Assembly: GCA_031291275.1 (NCBI GenBank)
Contig: JARLJJ010000416.1
Location: 1-53,348, forward strand
Length of the DNA: 53,348 nucleotides
Source of the DNA: Formivibrio sp.
GTDB lineage: Bacteria > Pseudomonadota > Gammaproteobacteria > Burkholderiales > Chitinibacteraceae
Direction: 5' to 3'
Shown here: in pieces, positions 18,970 through 27,900 of the stretch
Layout: each line of letters begins with the position of its first letter
Numbering within the stretch: position 1 is the first letter of the stretch
Notes under the pieces: model-generated
What the model was told of the DNA's origin: nothing
The model's database searches: none
What the model saw: the letters and a program-made list of their open reading frames with translations, nothing else
Program-made: the position numbers and the translations under genes

Positions 18970-19986
18970 TTATTCCGCAGTCTTTTCTACGTGACCACCA
19001 AACTCTTGGCGCATGGCTGACAGTACCCGGTTGGCAAAATCGCTTGCGTCTCTGGAGCTGAAGCGCTCGTACAGGGCCGCACTGAGCACGGGTACTGGCA
19101 CTCCTTCGTCAATGGCTGCGGCAATGGCCCAACGACCTTCGCCTGAATCTGAAACTCGGCCAGCGTAACCAGAAAGTACCGGATCTGCCACCAACGCCGC
19201 CGCGGTGAGATCAAGCAACCATGAGCCGATCACACTGCCACGACGCCAGAGTTCGGCAATCTCAGGCAAATCCAGGGCATATTGATAATGTTCGGGATGG
19301 CGCAATGGCGTTGTCTCGGCGTCGGCAGCGCGGGTTTGGTGGCCCGCGTTCGCATTGCGCAGAATATTCAGGCCTTCGGCATACGCCGCCATGAGGCCAT
19401 ATTCGATACCGTTGTGAATCATTTTAACGAAGTGACCTGCGCCATACGCACCACAATGCAGATAGCCACTTTCAGCAGTGCTTGGTTTTTTCTCTCGCCC
19501 TGGCGTCGCGGCAGCGGCACCCACTCCCGGAGAAAGTGTTTTGAAAATAGGGGAGAGATGTTCAACTGTATTTTCTTCCCCCCCGATCATCAGGCAGTAG
19601 CCACGTTCGAGTCCTGCAACGCCGCCACTGGTACCGACATCCACATAGTGGATTCCGGCAGTTTTCAATTCGGTTCCACGCCGAATGTCATCGTGGTAAT
19701 AGGAGTTGCCACCGTCAATCACGATATCACCACGTTCCAGCAATGGAACCAGTTTTGCCAGTACAGGATCGACCAGTGCCGCCGGCACCATCAACCAGAT
19801 GGCACAGGGCTTGGTCATACGGGCGACCAATGCTTCCAGCGTATGGGTGCCGACAGCGCCTAGCTCGGCAATAGCGTTGACAGCGTTGGCATCCACATCG
19901 TAAACCACACATTCATGCCCACCGTTGATCAGACGGCGTGTCATATTGGCACCCATACGTCCCAGACCAATCATCCCGAGCTGCAT
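18970..19986 (-). CDS. gnd: 6-phosphogluconate dehydrogenase, decarboxylating (short GntZ/YqeC type)
   Basis: Cytoplasmic enzyme that oxidises and decarboxylates 6-phosphogluconate to ribulose 5-phosphate. The 338-residue product has the Rossmann start [27 protein letters not shown], the catalytic-lysine segment [12 protein letters not shown] and the GSWLLDL motif. The length marks the short, often NAD-preferring subfamily rather than the 470-residue Gnd. The ATG at 19986 follows AAGGAG. No other pentose-phosphate gene is adjacent. Confidence 0.92.
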   Translation of the reverse strand: MQLGMIGLGRMGANMTRRLINGGHECVVYDVDANAVNAIAELGAVGTHTLEALVARMTKPCAIWLMVPAALVDPVLAKLVPLLERGDIVIDGGNSYYHDDIRRGTELKTAGIHYVDVGTSGGVAGLERGYCLMIGGEENTVEHLSPIFKTLSPGVGAAAATPGREKKPSTAESGYLHCGAYGAGHFVKMIHNGIEYGLMAAYAEGLNILRNANAGHQTRAADAETTPLRHPEHYQYALDLPEIAELWRRGSVIGSWLLDLTAAALVADPVLSGYAGRVSDSGEGRWAIAAAIDEGVPVPVLSAALYERFSSRDASDFANRVLSAMRQEFGGHVEKTAE

Positions 19987-20282
19987 TTTGAATCTCCTTG
20001 CCGATGGTAATGGATAATGACGCACCCTTTGAGCGGGCAGATATCAGCCTGAAGACAGGCGACATCATTGCCGGGTAATCACAAGGGTGTTTTCTCTACT
20101 ATGGTCGTTGAATTGGAAAAGATACAGGCGACACGGCTTGGATACAACAATTGCCATTCTCATTTAGTTTGGAAGGCAATGCGCTGTTAGTTTGAATCAA
20201 GCGGGGGAACAATTGGTGAAAATTGACGGTTTGCCAGCCGCTAATGAATACAGATCTTAGCGGCTGGCAGGTCAATCATTGC

Positions 20283-20597
20283 TTACTTGATGTGCATATC
20301 ATTCTTGACGGATTTTACTCCGCGTACGCTACGCGCCACTTCAACAGCTTTGCTGGCAGCAGCTTGCGAACTCACAAAACCGCTCAATTGCACTACGCCC
20401 TTGAACGTTTCTACATTGATTTCGGTGACTTTCAAGGTGGGCTCCTCAAGGATGGCCGCCTTGACTTTGGTGGTAATGACGCTGTCATCAAAATATTCTC
20501 CGGTCCCTTCTTTATTGGGCGTGGAGGCACAGCCCACGAGCGACACCAGGGAAATGGCAAGGCAAAAAGCTGCAAGATATTTTCCAAGTTGTTCCAT
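20283..20597 (-). CDS. BON-domain lipoprotein
   Basis: A 104-residue envelope lipoprotein. The start at 20597 follows GGAG. The signal sequence ends in the lipobox LVGC, so the mature N-terminus is a lipidated cysteine. The rest is one BON domain: DDSVITTKVKAAILEEP, INVETFKGVVQLSGFV and VRGVKSVKNDMHIK. BON domains bind phospholipid and occur in OsmY and DolP, so an envelope-stability or osmotic-stress role is likely. A similar envelope-stress gene, glsB-like, lies next upstream. Confidence 0.87.
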   Translation of the reverse strand: MEQLGKYLAAFCLAISLVSLVGCASTPNKEGTGEYFDDSVITTKVKAAILEEPTLKVTEINVETFKGVVQLSGFVSSQAAASKAVEVARSVRGVKSVKNDMHIK

Positions 20598-20756
20598 GAT
20601 TAACTTCTCCAGAAGTTTGAATAAGCACGGCGTATTAAATCCCGCCCCATGCAAACGGATTCATATCATCAAGTCAGGTTGGCGGCTTTATGGAAACGAT
20701 TTTGGGAGGCATGCTTGAACAGGTGTATGCGGCAATTCTTGCGTGCTGCACGGTTC

Positions 20757-21011
20757 TTAGCGGTCATTACCAGAAATTGCGTGATACACCACAAGCAGCA
20801 AGACGGCGCCAACCACTGCGACCAATAGGCTGTACAAGCTAAATCCGGCAACGCCCCGCATGCCCAACATTTTGAAAATCCAACCGCCAAAGACCGCGCC
20901 GACAATGCCAAGCACCATGTCTAGCACGACGCCTTGGCCTTTCCCTTTGACAATTTTATTGGCGATGAACCCGGCAATCAGCCCGAGAACGATCCACGCT
21001 AGTAATGACAT
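20757..21011 (-). CDS. GlsB/YeaQ/YmgE-family small membrane protein
   Basis: An 84-residue inner-membrane protein with three hydrophobic segments rich in glycine. Family signature segments are WIVLGLIAGFIANKIVKGKGQG and DMVLGIVGAVFGGWIF. Members are induced by envelope, acid or osmotic stress; the biochemical role is unknown. The start at 21011 follows AGGAGG. It lies in the same direction as the BON lipoprotein and may be co-regulated. Confidence 0.88.
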   Translation of the reverse strand: MSLLAWIVLGLIAGFIANKIVKGKGQGVVLDMVLGIVGAVFGGWIFKMLGMRGVAGFSLYSLLVAVVGAVLLLVVYHAISGNDR

Positions 21012-21113
21012 GATTTCCTCCTGCATTTGCAGCTATAGCCATCACACCCAGATGTGGCAAGCTCAACCGGGTATCCGAGAACGACAAACGCTGTTGACAC
21101 TTCTAGCAGCATT

Positions 21114-21431
21114 TCAAGCACGGATATAACACCAACCCTCTTGCTGCATCCTGGCAATGGCCAAGGCTGCGCCGCCTGGCAGCGTCACAAAAGGCGCCGG
21201 TGCCGTTCGTTGCAATTTATTCAGAGTGTTTGCACAGACAAAAGTAATAGGGTCTTGCGCCGCGTTTGGCGTATCCAATGCCGCTGTCACGGCATCAGCA
21301 TTGACGACAATTCGTACTACCGTCTGTGCTGATTCCTTGATGATATTGGCCGCATTGCTTCGAGCGCGCGCCAAGGCCTGCGCTGTCGGGGCATGCAGGA
21401 TAATTTGCAGGGGAGGGGTGGTATTGGTCAT
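21114..21431 (-). CDS. DsrE/DsrF-like family protein
   Basis: A 105-residue cytoplasmic protein with the small alpha/beta DsrE-like fold: LQIILHAPTAQALARAR, VRIVVNADAVTAAL, FVCANTLNKLQ and a C-terminal GGAALAIARMQQEGWCYIRA. The family includes sulfurtransferases and proteins of unknown role. Two cysteines are present: one in FVCANTL, at the place where active DsrE-type proteins often have one, and one near the end. It follows GAGGAA and stands upstream of glsB in the same direction. Confidence 0.65.
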   Translation of the reverse strand: MTNTTPPLQIILHAPTAQALARARSNAANIIKESAQTVVRIVVNADAVTAALDTPNAAQDPITFVCANTLNKLQRTAPAPFVTLPGGAALAIARMQQEGWCYIRA

Positions 21432-21908
21432 CCATTATTCCTCTTGATTAAGCCATGTCTGATGTTATTGCTAGGTAGCAATCCAAGTATGAAGCATTGG
21501 GAAAATACGCTGATATTTCAAGGTTGGCATCAGGTTTAACGAGCAATCGATCGACTTGGTACAACCAGCTATGTACGCCACCGAACAGACCATATTGCGA
21601 GTTTTGATTAAGGTATCTTTTGAGACGCAAACTTAAATAAATCCAGGTTTGCAAGGATGTTACAAGGCGAATTACCGACGTGATGACCAATAAGATGTTA
21701 TACCTCATCAATGCCACGGCGAACGGATGAAAAAACAGCGTGGCGGCCTCGATCACAATTCATCGGCAATACCTCGCGCCCTACCACAAGCAGCATATCT
21801 ACCCACAAACCATTTAAGACACTGACAGCCTGTCATATCTGGCTTTGCATGCGGTATGCGTCATTGAGATTTTCATCTTTGAAAGGCCATCCTGAATTGA
21901 CTGCAGCC
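21432..21908. other. Region upstream of the cyclic glucan synthase gene
   Basis: 477 bp between the divergent dsrE-like gene and ndvB. Open frames exist on both strands, but none has a Shine-Dalgarno sequence or a recognisable product. I regard it as the promoter and leader region of ndvB. The ndvB frame itself stays open here to 21711. Confidence 0.4.
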
Positions 21909-24900
21909 ATGAAGCTCATCAGACATTTTTCCCAATGGACAGCACGCTTTCGCAATAGCGGGTTGGCGCACGCTCATTCCAACGAAGAACCACCGCTGCG
22001 TTCGGCATTGTTCAGTGCAGACCAGATGGAGCAGCATGGCAAGGCATTGGCGTCATCGCATAAATTGGCTACAGGCCGGGTTCCGGACCAACTTTTACCC
22101 CGGTTGAGTGCCAACGAAACGGTTCTGGTCAATGTCTGTAATTTGCTCACTGCCGCAGTGGCATCGAAGCAGCGCATCACTCCGGCAGGGGAATGGCTGC
22201 TCGACAATTTTTATCTTATCGAAGAGCAAATCCGCACGGCACAAAGGCATTTACCCAAAGGCTATAGCCAGGGACTTCCCCGACTGGCTTATGGGCCATC
22301 GGCAGGACGTCCGCGTGTCTACGATATCGCGCTGGAAATCATTTCTCATGGTGATGGTCGCGTCGATACGGAAGGGCTATGCCGCTTTGTTGCAGCCTAT
22401 CAGAGTGTCACCCCTCTGATGCTGGGTGAGTTGTGGGCAATTCCGATCATGTTGCGGCTGGCCGTCATCGAAAATCTCCGTCGCGTCGGGATGAGAATTG
22501 CTGTGGGTTGGGATGAAAAAATCCTGGCAGGTACTTGGGCAGATCAGATGATGGAGACCGCAGAGAAAGATCCCAAGAGTCTGATTTTGGTTATTGCGGA
22601 TATGGCACGCTCCAATCCGCCTTTGGTGAGTGCATTTGTTGCCGAGATTGTGCGTCGCTTGCAAGGCTTGGGCCCGGCATTGGCATTGCCTTTGACCTGG
22701 ATATCACATCGGCTTTCCGAGTCTGGGTTAACGATTGAACAGCTTGTGCAGGTAGAAAGTCAGCGACAGGCCGCTGATCAGGTTTCCATCAGTAACAGTA
22801 TCGGCAGTTTGCGTGTTTTGGGCGCGATGAACTGGCGTGAATTTGTTGAAACTTTAAGTATTGTCGAGCAGACATTGCGCGAAGATCCGAGCGGCGTTTA
22901 TGGCCGCATGGATTTCGCCACGCGGGATCATTACCGTCACGCAACGGAACGGATTGCAAAGAAAAGCCTTCTGACAGAAGGAGATATTGCCCGTAAGGCC
23001 GTTGAGCTGGCCTGTGCTGCCACGGCAGGTGAAAGCATCAGTGGTATCGGCGATCGCACAAAGCACGTCGGTTTCTACTTGATCGACAAAGGTTTGCCAG
23101 TGCTTGAGCACTTGGTAGCGGTTCGAATCTCAAGGCGCGAATCTTTTAAGCGCATGATGAGCCGACATCCTCAGCTTCCCTATCTGGGCGCAATCATGCT
23201 GCTCACGGTGTTCTTGTCTGCAGGGCTGTTGACCCAGGTGCATCCCGCGGGCTTGCCGGACTGGGCGCTCATACTGCTAGGCATTCTTCTGCTGATAGTC
23301 ACGAGTCAGTTGGCTGCGGCCCTGGTGAACTGGTGGTCAACGTTGCTGGTGAGTCCACATGCGTTGCCCAAGATGGATTTCTCGGAAGGGATTCCACCAC
23401 AAGAGCGCACGCTAGTCATTGTTCCGACCATGTTGACAAGTGCCTCGGGCATTGAAGATTTGGTTGAGGCACTGGAAGTCAGATTCCTGGCCAATCGGGA
23501 CAGCCGACTGCATTTCGGTCTACTCACTGATTTATGCGATGCGCAGCAAGAATCACTCCCGGACGACGAACCGTTGGTCCGGCTTGCCCAAACGCGAATC
23601 GATGAGTTGAACAAGAAATACGCTAGCGCTGGCGAATTGAGTAGCGATGACATTTTCTTTCTTTTCCATCGTTCGCGGCGCTGGAATCCGCGAGACCGGA
23701 TATGGATGGGCTATGAACGCAAGCGCGGCAAGCTGGCTGATCTGAATGCATTATTGCGCGGTGATGCCCAAGACCGCTTTGCACTCGTCGTCGGCGATAT
23801 CACCTTTTTATCCAATGTGAAGTACGTCATTACGCTTGATACGGATACTGATCTGCCACGCGATACGGCAAGACAATTTATCGGCGCAATGGCGCACCCC
23901 TTGAACCGGCCTTATTACGATGAAGCCAAGCGCCGTGTCGTCGAGGGTTACGGTATCTTGCAACCGCGTGTGGCAATCAGCTTGCCGGGAACCAATCGTT
24001 CGAACTATGCCCGACTTTTTGGTGGCGAGACCGGTATCGATCCCTACACCCGGGCCGTCTCGGATGTGTATCAGGATGTCTTTGGCGAAGGTTCATTTAT
24101 TGGCAAGGGTATCTACGAAGTTGATGCGTTTGAACATGCTTTGCGCGGACGTTTCCCTGAAAATCGCATCCTCAGCCACGATCTGCTTGAAGGATGCTAC
24201 GCACGTGCAGGATTGCTGAGCGACGTACAATTATTTGAGGATTTCCCGGCTCGCTATAGCGCTGACGTCAGTCGCCGACATCGCTGGATTCGTGGCGATT
24301 GGCAGCTTGCCGGATGGCTGCTGCGACATGTGCCAGATATGCCTAGAAAGGAGGGGATCCTTGATAGGCGCAATCCTCTTTCCGGCTTGTCGCAATGGAA
24401 GTTGATCGACAACTTGCGACGCAGCCTCGTCCCGGCAGCCATGACATTGCTGTTGCTGTCAGGCTGGACATTCTTGTCGCCGGCCTGGTTCTGGACCTTG
24501 TCTGTGGTTGGCATTTTGCTGGCCCCTTCGTTGTGTACGACCATTCTTGATCTTCTGCGCAAGCCAGAAGACTTATTGCTCTGGCAGCATATCGATGCTG
24601 TTGCGCATTCAATTTCGCGGCGCTGCCTGCAATTGGCATTTGAACTTGCTTGCCTGCCTTATGAAGCCTTTTTTAGTCTTGATGCCATCGCACGTTCAAT
24701 TTGGCGAATGGGTATATCCCACCGGCGAATGCTGGAATGGACCCCATCGAGTGCGGCCGAACATAGTTGGCTCAACCTCAGTGGCAATGATCTCTTTGCA
24801 TCCATCCGGTCGATGTGGGTAGCCCCGCTTATTGCTGTTGTCGAGGCAATGTATCTTTCCGTTGTGAACCCTGGTGCACTGGCTGCTGCGGCACCGATTT

Positions 24901-27900
24901 TGATCTTGTGGTTTTTCTCGCCAGCGATTGCGTGGTGGATCAGTCGTCCGCTTGTTCGCCGCAAAGCATCGCTAAGTTTTGAACAGTTGCGTTTTCTGCG
25001 CGTGCTTTCACGCCGAACCTGGGCATTTTTCGATCAATTTGTCGGACCTGAAGACCATTGGTTACCGCCAGACAATTTCCAACAATATCGTATTGCCACT
25101 GTCGCCCATCGCACTTCTCCGACCAATATGGGATTGGCGTTGCTGGCAAATCTAACGGCTTACGATTTCGGCTACATCCCGATTGGAACGCTTGTTGAGC
25201 GTACGGAAAACACGCTGCAAACCATGGAAGGATTGGCGCGATTCCGCGGACATTTTTACAACTGGTACGACACTCAAACACTGCAACCCTTGCCCCCTCT
25301 GTATGTCTCGACCGTAGATAGCGGCAATCTGGCAGGACATTTACTGACTTTGCGAGCTGGGCTCCTCGCCTTGGCTGACAACAAGATACTGGGCGAGCAG
25401 TGGATTCAGGGCTTGAGCGACACACTGCGGATTGTCGCGGAAACTACTGATGGCACAGGTGAAGAACAGGCAGCTATTCAAAACGAGTTGGATTCCATTT
25501 CAACAGTAACGCCCATCACCCTTGCGGCAGTGCACTTGTCTTTAGCGAGACTGACCAATTTCGCTGATAACCTCATTGCACAACTCGACAATGGTATCCC
25601 CGCGCATGAAGACCCGGTCATGGATGATGAAGAGAATGGGCCAGACACCGGATGGATTGAAGCACTCGTTCATCAATGCCACGAGTTACTGAACGATCTG
25701 ACCTTTTTCGCGCCTTGGTTGTTACTCCCTGCGGCGCCCGCAGGATGTGAAGCTTTTGTCGGGATGTCATCCATCCCAACTTTGCGCGAGTTACTGCAGT
25801 GGGTGGTGAAAACAGGGGTCGATATCGAATCCCAACTTGAGATTGAAACGGTCGCAGAGAACCGCAACTGGCTTATCGAACTGCAGAAGTCCATTGCTAT
25901 TGGCAACACCCACGCCAAAGACAAAATTAGTGCCATTGAACGACTGGTGCGGCAATCCGGTGCACTGGCAAATCTGGACTATGACTTCCTGTACAACAAG
26001 ACACGTCATCTATTGAGCATTGGTTACAACATTGGTGAACGTCGAGTCGATCCCGGTTACTACGACTTGCTGGCATCCGAGGCGAGACTGTGTAATTTTG
26101 TCGCCATTGCGCAGGGAAAACTTCCTCAAGAAAGCTGGTTTGCATTGGGTCGCCTGCTCACGGGCACCCGTGGCGAGCCGGTTCTTTTGTCGTGGAGCGG
26201 CTCCATGTTTGAATATCTGATGCCGCTTTTGGTGATGCCGACCTATGACAATACCCTGCTAGACGATACCTGCAAGGGTGCGGTGGCACGGCAAATTGAA
26301 TATGGCAGCCAGCGCAATGTTCCTTGGGGGATCTCGGAATCTGGCTACAACACGGTTGATATGTACCTCAACTACCAGTATCACGCGTTCGGAGTGCCCG
26401 GACTGGGTCTAAAGCGCGGCCTGGCTGAGGATTTGGTGATCGCGCCCTATGCTTCCGTGCTTGCCCTGATGGTTGCCCCTGAAGCGGCTTGCCTGAATCT
26501 TCAACACCTTGCGGCGGATGGCGTGGTCGGTAAATACGGTTTCTTCGAAGCGATTGATTACACGCCGGTCAGGCAGCGCCGTGGGCAAACGCACACCGTG
26601 GTGCGTTCCTTCATGGCTCACCATCAGGGCATGAGCTTGCTTTCCTTGGCTTACCTGATTCTCGATCGACCGATGCAAAAGCGTTTTGAATCGGATCCGC
26701 AGTTTCAGTCGGTCATGTTGCTGCTGCAAGAAAGAATTCCTAAAGCGACAAACTTGTTTTCACACACGGCGCAACTCTATGAAGTGAACTCGGCTGCCAC
26801 AACAGAAATGCCGATTCGGGTATTCCACAGCCCGGATACACCGATACCAGAAGTTCAATTATTGTCCAATGGTCGCTACCACGTGATGGTGACCAATGCC
26901 GGCGGTGGCTATAGCCGATGGAGAGACCTGGCCGTCACGCGCTGGCGCGAAGACAGTACCTGCGATAACTGGGGCTCGTTCTGCTATATCCGCGAAGTAG
27001 CCAGTGGCGCTTTCTGGTCGACCGCGCATCAACCTACGCTGAAACGGCCTGAGCGTTATGAGGCTATCTTTTCCGAAGGACGTGCCGAATTCCGTCGCCG
27101 CGATTCCATTATTGCCGGCGATGGCGATTTCGATACGCATACCGAAATTGTGGTCTCGCCAGAAGACGACATTGAGTTACGCCGCGTTCACATCACCAAT
27201 CGTTCGCGCCTTCGCCGCGAGATTGAGGTGACAAGCTATGCCGAGGTGGTATTGGCGACCCCGGCGGCTGATGCACTTCATCCGGCCTTTAGCAATTTGT
27301 TTGTGCAAACCGAAATCCTGAAGGAACGGCGCGCGATCTTGTGTACGCGCCGACCGCATTCCGCAGAGCAACAAGCACCCTGGATGTTGCATCTGATGGT
27401 GGCGCATGGAACTGACATTGGCGAGGTGTCTTACGAAACGGATCGGATGCGTTTTATCGGTCGCGGTCGAAGTGTCGCAGCGCCATTGGCCCTGAGCAAT
27501 ACCGTAACACTCTCGAACTCCGAGGGCTCGGTGCTCGATCCTGTGGTCGCCATCCGTTATCGCATCGTGCTTGAACCGGAACAGACCGTCACCGTGGATA
27601 TGGTGACCGGCATCTGTGACAACCGCGATACGGCAATGAATTTGATCGAAAAATATCAGGACAGCCACCTGGCCGATCGCGTATTCGACCTGGCTTGGAC
27701 TCATAACCAGGTTATCTTGAGACAGCTCAATGCCAGCGAGGCCGATGCGCAATTGTATGCGCGCCTTGCCAGCTCCGTTATCTACGCCAATGCTTCTCTC
27801 CGCGCCGATGCGGCCGTGCTGATCAAAAATCGTCGGGGGCAATCGGGATTGTGGGGTTATGCCATTTCCGGCGATCTCCCCATTGTTCTGTTGCAAATCG

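Noticed and set aside
21448..21756. Minus-strand frame of 102 codons upstream of the dsrE-like gene
   Set aside because: Hydrophobic start but no Shine-Dalgarno sequence, no known motif, and it overlaps the ndvB leader. Too weak to list.
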